This document shows, piece by piece, positions 12,490 to 21,598 of a stretch of 64,000 bases of DNA. The notes below the pieces were generated by a model. It was not told where the DNA came from, did no database searches, and saw only the letters and a list, made by a program, of their open reading frames with translations. Made by a program: the position numbers and the translations under genes. The stretch lies in assembly GCA_963682175.1 (NCBI GenBank), contig OY821777.1:3737501-3801500 (forward strand), in the 5' to 3' direction. Numbering within the stretch: position 1 is the first letter of the stretch; the number at the start of each line of letters is the position of its first letter. This DNA is from Triglochin maritima (Eukaryota; Streptophyta; Magnoliopsida; Alismatales; Juncaginaceae).

Positions 12490-15087
12490 TCAATATGATG
12501 ATGGCTCACTTCCATACCTTCCCCAGTATCCCTCATTTCCACAAGAACAGTCCCCATCTTTGAAGTGGTGAAATTGTTCAATGTCCCGAACTGTTATTTC
12601 TCGCCTAAAAATCTTTGATATGGATTTAACAATAATATGGCAGCTTGAGCACATATAAAGGTTCTTGGTCACCCAAATGGGCATTCCAGGAACACTATTG
12701 ATGAGTGCAAAAGCAATGGCTGTTCTCTCACTATGCCCACAAAAGATCTCTGCTTTGGAAGCTTCAACATTACAAACGGAATCCTTTGGCACACTCAGAC
12801 CGGTCGCATTGATCCTATCATACAACCCATTCAGAACAGCCTTGATTTCTTTCATCTGGGGATGTGACTCGTCGCCACTCAGAAAAGCATGAAGCTGTCC
12901 TTTGATTTCCACCCAACTGCATCCAGGATCCAATGCAAGCCCCCTTTCTCTCATTCTCCTCCTCACTCTTGCCACATCGTCCCATTGATTGCTGTCGGCA
13001 TACAAATTGCATAGAAGAGCATAATAGCCTAGACTTCTTGAATCCAACTCGAATATTTGCTTAGCCGCAACCTCACCAAGTCTAACATCCTGGTGAATCC
13101 GACATCCATTCAACAGAGCTCCCCAAATCGCTGCATCCGGTTGAATAGGCATCTCTCTAACAAAATTGTAGGCCTGGGCCAAACGCCCAGAGCGGCAAAG
13201 CATATCGACTACACAAGCATAGTGCTTTAGATTTGGAGTTACAGAGTACTTCTGGACCATGCAGTTGTAATAAAGCCAACCTTCATTCACCATTCCAGCA
13301 CGACTACAGGCGCGCAAAAGGGTCACAAATGTTATGTCATTGGGTTTGACGCCTAACTCCTCCATTCTCTGAAACAATGCAACAGCATGGGGTCCATTTC
13401 CCGACCTGGCATAACCAGTAAGAATGATGTTCCAAGTAGTAATATCCTTCTCTTCATGTAAATTGAACTGCCTCCACACATATTCTTCCATTCCGCACTT
13501 GACATACAAGTCTATGAGCGCATTCCGAACGAAACCTTGAAAGGCGATATCAGTCCTAAGAACATGAGCATGTATTTCTTTACCACACATCAAAGCACCT
13601 ATGCTTGCACAAGCAGACAGTGCTGCAATTAAGGCAACAGAGTTTGGCTTTACCTTGAGTAGCATCCGGCGGAAGAAGTTCAATGCTTCCAAGCTACGGC
13701 GATTACTCCTTAAACCTGAGATAATTGAACTCCAACTTACGATGTTCTTCTCGCGCATTTTCTTGAAAACCTCCAACGCCATGTCAACCCGCCCACACTT
13801 CGAGTACATGTCAATGAGTGTATTTCCAACAATGGGGTATGGCAAGAGCCTGAACATCCTTGCCTGTTCGTGGAGCTTCACGCCGAAATCAAACTCTCCT
13901 AAATTGGCACAAGAACACAAAGCACTTGCAATTGTTACCTCGTCAGGCACTACGTCAAGCAATCTCATATGTTCGTACACTTCCAAAGCATTTCTTGCCT
14001 GCCCATTCTTCTCATAACCGGATATCATTGTCGTCCACGAGACAAGATCCTTACTTTCCATCAACGAAAATATCTTCTCCGCCGCCTCCAAATTCCCAAA
14101 CCCGAAATACATTTGAACCAACGAATTACGCACAGCCACTTCCTCCCAAAACCCCGTCTTGACCACGTACCCATGCACTTCCTCTCCCAACCTCTCATCC
14201 CCTAACAACTCCACGGCCGAAATCACGCTCGTCATCGTCATCAAATCTGGCTCCAAAGAAACCCGTAGCATCCTCAAAAACAACTCCAACCCCTCCAAAC
14301 ACAACCAATTCTCAACATACCCTGAAATCATCGCATTCCACGAGATCCTATCCCTCCTCCGCATTCTGTCAAACACCTTCCTAGCACTCCCCGCATCCCC
14401 ACACTTCGCATACATACTAACCAAAGCATTCACAACATCAACCTCACACTCAAACCCAACCCTAACCACGTGAACATGAACCGCCCTCCCACTCCTCAAG
14501 TCCCCCAACCCGCCGCAACTTCTAAGCACGCAGGGAAACGTGAACAAATCTGGCGAGACTCCACCCGAAACCATCCTCCCATACAACTCCACCGCCTCGT
14601 CCAAAAACCCGGCCTTCGCGTACCCACCGAGAACAACATTCCACGAGAACACGTCCCTCTCCTCCATCCTCCCAAACACTCCCCTCGCCTCCCGGAGGCT
14701 CCCGAACCTGACGAGCAAACTCAGTAGCGCGTTTCCAAGTATCCGGGAGGGGCGGGCGCGGGGGAGGCGGGCGCGGACGAGGGCGGCCTCGCGAGGGGCG
14801 CGGCGCCACTCGCAGAGGCGGAGGAGGGCGACGTAGGCGTCCTCGTCGAGGGAGTGGGGGGTTGAGGAGAGCACGTGGAGGGCGCCCGGGAGGTCGCCGT
14901 GGAGGCAGAGGTGGGAGACGAGGGCGGTCGGGGAGGGGTGGGTGGAGAGGTTGGAGCATTTGAAGGGACGGGGTTTTGGGGGAGGTGGGATGGGGTCGAG
15001 GAGGAGCGGAGTTGGGAGGGTTTTGATCGAGAGGTACATTGGGTGGAAAGAGGATTGGAGGTTTTGGCATGGTTTTAGTTCTGTCAT
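12490..15087 (-). CDS. ECB2: PPR-DYW organelle RNA-editing factor, ECB2/VAC1-like
   Basis: Intronless 865-residue protein. A proline/serine-rich N-terminus looks like a plastid transit peptide. A PLS array of PPR motifs follows (repeats of VFDRM..RDRISWNAMISGY, NALVSMYAKCG, IIDMYSKCG type) and then the E, E+ and DYW regions. The DYW deaminase-like zinc sites are intact: HSE in CGHSERTAIAF and CxxC in MCSSCH, then FHHFKDGDCSCG. The end is GYWGRY plus a short tail rather than DYW as the last residues. The length nearly equals Arabidopsis ECB2/VAC1 (At1g15510, about 866 aa, required for plastid accD and ndhF editing), and the C-terminal wording matches my memory of that family. The 5' third is strongly GC-rich compared with the 3' part. 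Start: first ATG, with no upstream in-frame ATG. Orthology is inferred, not tested. Confidence 0.85.
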   Translation of the reverse strand: MTELKPCQNLQSSFHPMYLSIKTLPTPLLLDPIPPPPKPRPFKCSNLSTHPSPTALVSHLCLHGDLPGALHVLSSTPHSLDEDAYVALLRLCEWRRAPREAALVRARLPRARPSRILGNALLSLLVRFGSLREARGVFGRMEERDVFSWNVVLGGYAKAGFLDEAVELYGRMVSGGVSPDLFTFPCVLRSCGGLGDLRSGRAVHVHVVRVGFECEVDVVNALVSMYAKCGDAGSARKVFDRMRRRDRISWNAMISGYVENWLCLEGLELFLRMLRVSLEPDLMTMTSVISAVELLGDERLGEEVHGYVVKTGFWEEVAVRNSLVQMYFGFGNLEAAEKIFSLMESKDLVSWTTMISGYEKNGQARNALEVYEHMRLLDVVPDEVTIASALCSCANLGEFDFGVKLHEQARMFRLLPYPIVGNTLIDMYSKCGRVDMALEVFKKMREKNIVSWSSIISGLRSNRRSLEALNFFRRMLLKVKPNSVALIAALSACASIGALMCGKEIHAHVLRTDIAFQGFVRNALIDLYVKCGMEEYVWRQFNLHEEKDITTWNIILTGYARSGNGPHAVALFQRMEELGVKPNDITFVTLLRACSRAGMVNEGWLYYNCMVQKYSVTPNLKHYACVVDMLCRSGRLAQAYNFVREMPIQPDAAIWGALLNGCRIHQDVRLGEVAAKQIFELDSRSLGYYALLCNLYADSNQWDDVARVRRRMRERGLALDPGCSWVEIKGQLHAFLSGDESHPQMKEIKAVLNGLYDRINATGLSVPKDSVCNVEASKAEIFCGHSERTAIAFALINSVPGMPIWVTKNLYMCSSCHIIVKSISKIFRREITVRDIEQFHHFKDGDCSCGNEGYWGRYGSEPSSY

Positions 15088-15420
15088 CTGTGGCCATAAA
15101 ATGGAAGTACTTTACAAGTGTGGTACTTCATTAGGAGAGACAAGTTGGTTTTAGTAGTAATTTTTTTATTTAATTGCCGAATGACGTGCTATTTGACTGG
15201 TTATCTGGGCTTGTTCCACGACCAAAAAGTTATAGTTTTAGTCTTTTAGATGTTAATTAATAGTGGTTTATAATTAGATTTTTTGTGTCGTTCCTTGTAC
15301 TTTCTTCTTCTTCGTGTATTGTGTTACCCATGTGTTTCCGCAATCGATTAAAGTGGTTGATTGGTGTTTTCTGAGGTCATGCTTGCGACGAACCAAGTAG
15401 AACCTAAGGGTAAATCATGT

Positions 15421-15527
15421 CAACTAATAGTTTTAACTAATAAGTTTTGAAGGTAGTTTAAGGATAAATTATTATTTTTACGAAACAAAAACTGGTCAAA
15501 ATCACAGAAGTTAAAGATGATAGCAGC
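15421..15527. repeat. Dispersed repeat, partner at about 25590-25705
   Basis: The sequence around ttttaactaataag ... aaattattatttttacga ... gtcaaaatcacagaagttaaa is repeated at about 25590-25705 with around 80% similarity by eye. In this copy a hAT-like end starts right after it at 15528; in the partner no such element follows. Confidence 0.6.
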
Positions 15528-15690
15528 TAGGGGTGCACATGGGTCGGCTTTGGGCCAGAACCCGACCCAATCCGAAAATTTCAGGTTTGTGAAAAACCCA
15601 ACCTGAACCCGAATCCGAACCGATTTGGGTTCAACCCGACCCGACCCAAAATTTTCGGGTTGGGTTGGATCCGAATTTATTGCAATAATA
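15528..15690. mobile_element. hAT-like element, left part only (GGGTCGGGTT type)
   Basis: It begins taggggtgcacatgggtcgg, the same terminal word as the complete hAT-like elements at 6356 and 25138, and its interior is made of cccgaacc/gggttgggt words. No matching right end (tgcacccct) is present before the MULE at 15710 or beyond it, so the element is truncated. Confidence 0.5.
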
Positions 15691-15709
15691 TTTCTTGTCC
15701 AATAAATTA

Positions 15710-15780
15710 GGGAACTACTAAACGTCGCCCCAAAACTACTTAAATCGCCCCTTGAAATTACCAAAGTGCCCTTAACAATA
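15710..15780 (+). repeat. Left terminal inverted repeat of the MULE
   Basis: Pairs with 20412-20482. Key aligned words are gaactactaaacg/gaactgctaaaca, cccaaaactacttaaatcg/cccaaaattacttaaatcg and ttgaaatta. A TATAAA box at 15808-15813 lies just inside it, 58 bp before the transposase ATG. Confidence 0.85.
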
Positions 15781-15865
15781 TATTTAATACCCATATCGTC
15801 CCGTCTCTATAAATTAGGCATACGGTCTTGTATATTCATAATTTATCAGTAAAAATACCACGAAA

Positions 15866-18800
15866 ATGTCTGGCGAAGGTGATGCATCCGGTGAGGTAAG
15901 TCTGGCGCGGGGCAAATTTTGGGCCGGGCGTCTGCATTAGACGCCTCCCCCAAGGTGAGGGCGTCTGCGTAGGACGTCCTCCCCTTGGCCGAGGCGTCTA
16001 ACGCAGACGCCTAAGCAATGGGAGAGGCGTCTTATGTAGACGTCCTCCCCTTGGGTAAGGCGTCTGTAGTAGACGCCCTTCCCTAGGGTCAGGCGTCCTA
16101 CGCAGACGCCTCACCCTTGGGAAGGGCGTTTAACTCAGACGCCCCTCCCATGGGGTAGGCGTTTAATACAGACGCTCGAATTTTTTTTGATTTTTTTAAT
16201 TTCGATTTTATTTTTGTAGGTTCCTTTGGAAGATTTCGGTGGTGATGGAGTGGATTACAGTGAGTTATTTCAAACTACACAAATTTTTGAAACAATCGAT
16301 GAAGCATGTAAATGGGTCAAACAAGTAGCTATCGGAGCTGGGTTTTTTTTGGTCGTGTCGTCGTACAAAACAAGATCAGATAGTCGGATGGATTGTTATT
16401 TGAGATGCGACCGGCGAAATCAAATGGAGTCTCGGGATATGGATACTGCACTTCGAAGAAACACCAAAAGAAAGGGTTGCGGTTGCCGTTTCTTAATAAA
16501 AGTGGTGGAGCGACGAGATCGTGATGGATGGGTTGTGGTTTTTAATAGTGCTCACGGACATCACAACCACAGACTGGCAGTTTATCCAGAGGGTCATCGT
16601 CAAATTAGTGGTCTAAGTTCTGGGGCGAAGAAGATTGTTCGTGATATGACTAAGGCGCAAGCAAAACCACGGAACATCTTGAAGGCAGTAAAAGAAAAAT
16701 TCCCGGAGGACAATCCAAATCAAAGGCATATTTATAATTTCAGAGATTACATGAGGAGGACAAAATCTGAAGACCGGAATCCCGTCCAGCAGTTTCTCTA
16801 TTAAGCAGTGCAGTGTGAGTACTTACATTGGATTATGGCGGATCCAGAAACCGATGTCGTCACTCACGCTTTTTTGGCACATCCGACGTCAGTCCAGTTG
16901 TTGCGGACATATCCTTTCGTTATCTGCATGGATTCGACTTGCAAGACGAACAAGTATAAGATGCCTTTGTTCGAAATGATTGGGGTCACACCAACAAACA
17001 TGAATTTCCTTATTGGATATGCGATTTTGATGGATGAAACTTACTCCAGTTATCTGTGGGTGATGGAGAAGTTGCGAGATCTGTTATTGGGGATTGTCAG
17101 CCCGACTGCAATAATAACAGACCGGGAGTTAGGCCTTATGCGACCAGTGAGAGAGGTATTTCCTGACTCTGCTCATTTACTCTGCACATGGCACATCAAC
17201 AAAGACGTATTGAACTACGCATACCACGTATTCGGGAAAAATAAGCAGATGGCAGAGACTTTGAGGCGTGAAAGATGGAGGAAAATCATGCTTTCTACTT
17301 CAGAAGCCGAGTATGATAGAGCTGTGTATGCTCTGAAAGATTTGTATAGATCGTGGCCGGCTATCACGGAGTATCTGGACACCACGTGGTTGGTGCATAA
17401 AGAAAAGTTTGTGCTGAATTGGACGAACAAAGTCCTTCATTTTGGGAACACCACGAATTGTAGGGTCGAAAGTGCTCATTCGGCTCTAAAAGAGTGGATT
17501 TCTACATCGACTGCAGCTCTGGACACTCTTTTCGAGCGCGTCAACGCGGCTATTGAAATGCAGCTGACGAATATTCGAAACGCTCTTGAAGACTCGAGAC
17601 GGCGAAATTTGACTAATTTCGGACATGCTCTATATCGTCACATAAATGGTCGAGTTTCGCATCACTCATTGCAATTGCTGAGTCAGGAGGTGAAAAGAAT
17701 GCAAGAGTTAGATGATGAAGTTGAATATCGTTGTGAGTGCGCTTTTCTGACTTCTCATGGGATACCTTGCGCATGTACCATCCGCGGATGTCTTGAATCA
17801 GACAACGGAATTTACTTAGAGCAGATTCATTCGTTCTGGAGGACACTTGTCATTGGGGAAGGAGCCGGGAACGCAGAGTTTGTGTCTCAGGCAGCTCAAG
17901 ACGCCGAACATTTTCGCAGCCTGGTTGATGAGATTGCAGGAAGTGACCCCACCGTAATTCGATCTGCCTCTCGGGTTTTATTCGAGCAGCTACACCCCGA
18001 ACATGCGAATTTGAGAGAGCCTGCAGAAAAAACAAAGCTACGAGGTCGACCAAGGGGAAAGTCGACACGACGGGACCCTAGTGCGTTTGAGTATGCAGAG
18101 CGAGGTAGTGGTCGATCTTCAGGTAGTGGGAGTAGAGGTCGTGGTCGTTCTTCCGGTAGTGGAAGCAAAGGTCGTGGTCGATCTTCTGGTTCTTCGTCAG
18201 TGAGGGGAGGATCAGGTATATCATCCCTATATTTATTGTTATTATAATTTTGTTATTTATTTCAGTAAATATGTATGTTTTGTTATTATATGTAACTGTA
18301 TTTTTTGTTTATATTGTAGTGACTGGGCGGGCTGACGTAGACGACTTTCCATATGCGGATAGGATTCCAGGAATCATTATGTCATTCCTACACCAGTGGA
18401 ATGATGTACGTGCTGATGGAAACTGTGGATTTCGATGTGTCGCCGATGTTTTTCACGGTGGTGAAGACAATTGGCAACTCGCCCGTCGTTCGATTTCAAA
18501 TGAGCTAGCTGCGAACCCATCTTTTTATGAGCACGTATACTACGACGGTGTGGCGCAGGCTCGTCACCGGATTAATTGGGGCGGGGGACCTTGTGGCGAG
18601 AATCACTACATGGAGACGTGGACGGACTTATTTCCCATTGCAAATTTTTACAAGTGTGCAGTTATGTTCTTCTCTCTCGGAAATGATGGTTCGTTGTACC
18701 CATGTCTTACAGTTCTACCTTGGGAGAGTCCACCTACCGTGACGAGACCGTGCAGAGAGTTGATTATTGCTCATTTAGGGAGTTACGCTCATTACATTCG

Positions 18801-18915
18801 TTTGGATTTGAATGAGGGATTCCACGTACCTCCTATAGCGACTCTGTGGTTTCAAGTACGAGATGAGAGTGTTATTGGATGGGAGCTGGAGTACCAAAAT
18901 AGGATAGCATCTTGA
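15866..18915 (+). pseudogene. MULE transposase fused to a C-terminal OTU-like cysteine protease domain; one in-frame stop
   Basis: Three exons, all in phase: 15866-15895 (MSGEGDASGE|gtaagt), 16220-18215 and 18320-18915, about 873 codons. Order: zinc-ribbon-like N-terminal domain (CGCRFLIKV ... HGHHNH), MULE DDE domain with D248 (VICMDST), D311 (IITDREL) and E427 (NCRVESAHS), a SWIM-like C-x-C ... PCAC motif, an SGSGSRGRGR-type linker, then an OTU fold with Cys711 in ADGNCGFRC and His833 in YAHYIRL. The OTU part would be a ubiquitin or ubiquitin-like protease if active. One TAA (16802-16804, codon 205) interrupts the frame before the DDE domain; the frame is otherwise open, so the copy is probably dead or relies on readthrough. 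The OTU exon joins by splicing at ATCAG|gtatat / ttgtag. Confidence 0.85.
15927..16176. repeat. Left palindrome array: 8 units, exact 33-bp period
   Basis: Units start at 15927, 15960, 15993, 16026, 16059, 16092, 16125 and 16158. Each is GGCGTCT-N5-AGACGCC (7-bp arms, 5-base loop) with few changes; units 1, 3 and 5 are perfect. The 14-base spacers (like cctccccttgg-gag) are themselves partly palindromic. The array lies wholly within intron 1 of the transposase gene (15896-16219). Confidence 0.9.
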
Positions 18916-19295
18916 CAACAATTATGTAATATGTTTTGATATGTTTGTACCAATTATGTAATATGTTTTGATATGTTTGTACACTATATATTGTTGCTTT
19001 ATTATGTAATATGTTTTGATATGTTTGCTTTATTTGCATTTTATATAATAGTACGATACGTTAGCAAACACAAATAAAAATAATAAGCGTATGACAAATA
19101 AGCAAACACAAATACAAATAATAAGCGTACGATATGTTAGCAAACACAAACACAAATACAAATAATAAGCGTACGACAGATAAACAAATATAAATGCAAA
19201 TACTAAGAATACGGTACAACAGATCAGCCTACTCATCATCCGAATCATGGTCGGAGATGCCTAACTGAGTATGCCACGAGTGTATGAACGTCATA
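18916..19295. repeat. Short tandem repeats between the convergent MULE genes
   Basis: The phrase attatgtaatatgttttgatatgtttg occurs about three times (18921-19027), and variants of acaaataataagcgtacga occur at 19071-19170. The region holds the 3' ends of both MULE genes and has no supported coding sequence. Confidence 0.6.
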
Positions 19296-20334
19296 CTAAG
19301 GACCACCAGGCGTCATACTGCTCACGATCCAAGAATCGTCCTGGACCCTCTTCTTCTTCTGAGCGCGGGGATCAACAGTGCACGAGCTCGAATCCCCGGT
19401 CGTAAACCTCCCACCCCTACCCTTCCGCATCATCCATCCCGCGGAAGTAGAACTACCCGCTCGACCACGTCCTCTGCTATACTCCCCCTGCCTCTCCACC
19501 TCCGGGCGCTCTAACTCATACGGGTCATCATCGTCGCTCCCGTCGTCGGGACTGTCCACATGCTCATCATCGAAGGAATCATCATCCTCCTCACGACGAC
19601 GTAATGCCTCTCTCTCCCTCCTGACCGAAGCAGATATCTCCCGTCTACGTGGATGACGCGGTGCTGAATCATCCTCTAAAGAACGGAAGGCGTGTAATGG
19701 TATCGACTTGCCTTTCCCTCCACTGTGACCCGATGACTATTAATTGAAATTTTAATTACAAATTTGTTAAATTTGTTAAACTAAATTATCATATTTATCA
19801 CAATTGTTAAACTAAATCAAAATTTGTTAAACTAAATTATCACAATTGTTAAACTAAATCAAAATTTGTTAAACTAAATTAAAACAATTGTTAAACTAAA
19901 TCAAAAATTGTTAAAACTAAATATCACAAATGTTAAACTTAATAAGAATTTGTTAAATTAAATTTTCAGATTTATCACAATTTATTAAAGTAATTATCAG
20001 ATTTAATAATTTTAAAAAAAAAATTGTGGAGGCGTCTGCGAGAGACGCCTCCCCTATGGTGGAGGCGTCTGTCGGAGACGCCTCCTCTTTGGGGGAGACG
20101 TCTGCCGAAGACGTCTCCTCCATCGGGAAGACGTCTTCCCCAGACGTCTCCCGCTAGTGGCCATGGGGGGAGCGGCTTCCTCGGACGCCCGCCCCATGCG
20201 GGGGGCGTCTCCCTCGGACGCCGGCCACTTTTTTTAATTTTTATTTTATTTTTAAAAACAAATAAATAAAGTAAGGTTACCGTATACGGGTACACCGGGG
20301 GAACTGCTGGCTGTTTGCCTGGCCTCCGAGACAT
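19296..20334 (-). CDS. Second MULE gene: small low-complexity protein of unknown function
   Basis: Two exons on the minus strand. Exon 1 (20334-20281) encodes MSRRPGKQPAVPPVYPYT with donor ACG|gtaacc; exon 2 (19736-19296, acceptor ttaatag) runs in the same phase to a stop, giving 164 residues. Exon 2 starts SSGHSGGKGKSIPLHAF, has basic stretches (RHPRRREIS, VRREREALRRR), an acidic stretch (EEDDDSFDDEHVD ... SDDDDPYELE), an RGRGRAG segment and ends MTPGGP. No known domain is seen. Position and convergent direction match mudrB of maize MuDR or the accessory genes of VANDAL elements, but there is no sequence link I can show. Exon 1 length and donor are kept in relics at 22139-22192, 22970-23023 and 56052-56105, which supports real coding. 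A TATATA promoter word lies at about 20396-20404. Confidence 0.7.
19740..20020 (-). repeat. AT-rich repeats in intron 1 of the second MULE gene
   Basis: The phrase ttgttaaactaaat(c/t)a recurs at least eight times with small changes. It sits between the exon 2 acceptor and the right palindrome array. Confidence 0.65.
20031..20228. repeat. Right palindrome array of the MULE, 33-bp period
   Basis: Units start at 20031, 20064, 20097 and 20130 (exact 33-bp steps), then at about 20172 and 20204 after an insertion of about 9 bp. Core GGCGTCT-N5-AGACGCC, with GACGTCT variants in units 3 and 4. Like the left array it lies inside the first intron, here of the minus-strand gene, and about 250 bp from the element end (217 bp on the left). 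Confidence 0.85.
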
Positions 20335-20411
20335 TCCTAATCTTCTGTAGTAGGTATAGGAAGAGAAAGTTTTGAAAAAAAAAGTGAAATTGTGAGATAT
20401 ATAAGCAAAAA

Positions 20412-20482
20412 TAGGATGAAGGGCAATTTGATAATTTCAATGGGCGATTTAAGTAATTTTGGGACGATGTTTAGCAGTTCAG
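20412..20482 (-). repeat. Right terminal inverted repeat of the MULE
   Basis: Reverse complement of the left end, with about ten differences in the best-aligned 65 bases. Followed directly by the target duplication ataaatta. Confidence 0.85.
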
Positions 20483-20693
20483 ATAAATTAACCAATCGAA
20501 GAAAAAAACAATTCAAATAACTTGAGATTGGATAATAGATCATGTTTTCTAAGTTTTAACATTGCCTAATACAAAACACATAATACAATCCATAATACAA
20601 ATCACATAATACAAAATATAATTCAACAGAGAACCATAGGTTAGTTTTGTAGATGGTTCTGTCATGTCAGCATCAAGAAACCGAAATTCAAAC

Positions 20694-21510
20694 TTTGTCT
20701 AGGATCTCCAAAAAAAATCGGTCCACATTCACAAGAAAAGCCACTTCTGGGGATGAAATGTAATCAATTACCATGCTTCTCGAAGTTGAATTTGAGAAGT
20801 CTTTGCATGCTCAAATTGTATTTCTTGTAGAAATTGTCATGCTGAGTCATAAGAGGAAGAAAAATTAGAAAGAGTTTCACGTTTTAAAGCAATCTTGGAA
20901 TGGGCATCAAAACTAGAATCGGGAAACAAACCAGAAAATCCACACCTTGCGATGATAACAGGTTGTTTTCCTGCATAAACAAACCAATAGACACACAATA
21001 TGTAAATAACCAACTGACAAGTTCAATATTAAGCAAAAGTGAATCTCATGTATAAGGAGACACGTATATAGTGAATAACAAGATAATACAAGGGGGTGGC
21101 ATGTTAATATGCAAGCATTTCATTTTAAACAAATTACAGACAGCATCAACTTGACAACACTTGAAAGCAAACAAAGTAGATCACCATCACCACCACAAAG
21201 ACAAATACGGGCATCCAAAAGTCAAATACAATCTGATTCTTCTAATTAGGTCGCAAAACTTCTGATATTGCACAACGTTAGATTAACAACAAAGTCAAAA
21301 CGTAGACACGAGCGAGATCGTACCTGGAAGGGCAGAGCCGCGGAGGGATCGACGGAGTACGGAGAGAAGTGGATCGACGGAAAGAAGGGATCGACGGAGA
21401 GGAGTGGCGACCAGTGGAGCCGCGAGCGCGAGGAGAGGGGGCGGGGATTTGGGGGCGTCGCCGTGAGGAGTGGGGGCTCGTTTCTTTTGGAATCAGGTTA
21501 CGTAGGGGAC
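20694..21510 (-). pseudogene. Unrecognised spliced gene fragment beside the MULE
   Basis: On the minus strand, a GC-rich leader-like exon ends at 21324 with a clean donor (TTCCAG|gtacga). Two exon-like segments follow: 20841-20772 (HDNFYKKYNLSMQRLLKF, then NFEKH; acceptor gactcag, donor GCATG|gtaatt) and 20746-20694 (VAFLVNVDRFFLEILDK; acceptor ccccag, donor AAA|gtttga), in phase with each other through a shared Glu codon. A possible 25-bp exon at 20970-20946 lies between leader and coding exons. Nothing further downstream is seen before the MULE, which sits only about 200 bp away. I do not recognise the protein. It may be a gene truncated by transposon insertion, or a captured gene fragment. 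Confidence 0.4.
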
Positions 21511-21598
21511 AAGGAGAAGATCTTCAACCTCAGGAACGGTCCAGATAATTCTGGAAAAATATAATTAAAAAAACTTCGGGTTTGGGTTGGGTCCCAAC

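Larger units (their letters stand above)
15710..20482 (+). mobile_element. Mutator-like element (MULE) with two convergent genes
   Basis: Terminal inverted repeats of about 65-70 bp: the left end (from 15710: gggaactactaaacgtcgcc) matches the reverse complement of the right end (ending 20482: ggacgatgtttagcagttcag). The repeats share ctacttaaatcgcccc and aaattacc/aaattatc stretches. The flanks carry ataaatta (15702-15709 and 20483-20490), extending to 9 bp with one mismatch, as MULEs produce. Inside are a transposase-OTU gene (plus), a small gene (minus) and two palindrome arrays. Size is 4.77 kb. The left-right TIR difference of roughly 10-15% and the in-frame stop suggest it is not freshly inserted, yet it is structurally complete. 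Confidence 0.9.

Noticed and set aside
14522..15097. 191-codon minus frame and several plus frames over the PPR gene
   Set aside because: They are overlapping frames kept open by the GC-rich 5' end of the PPR gene; the protein is low-complexity Pro/Arg and resembles nothing.
15927..16176. CRISPR-like reading of the regular 33-bp array
   Set aside because: The units are palindromic with near-constant spacers inside a plant transposon intron; there are no variable spacers and no cas genes.
19378..19656. Plus-strand 92-codon frame in the MULE
   Set aside because: Antisense to exon 2 of the second MULE gene, which has phase-consistent exons and conserved exon 1 relics; the plus frame is Ser-rich by-product.
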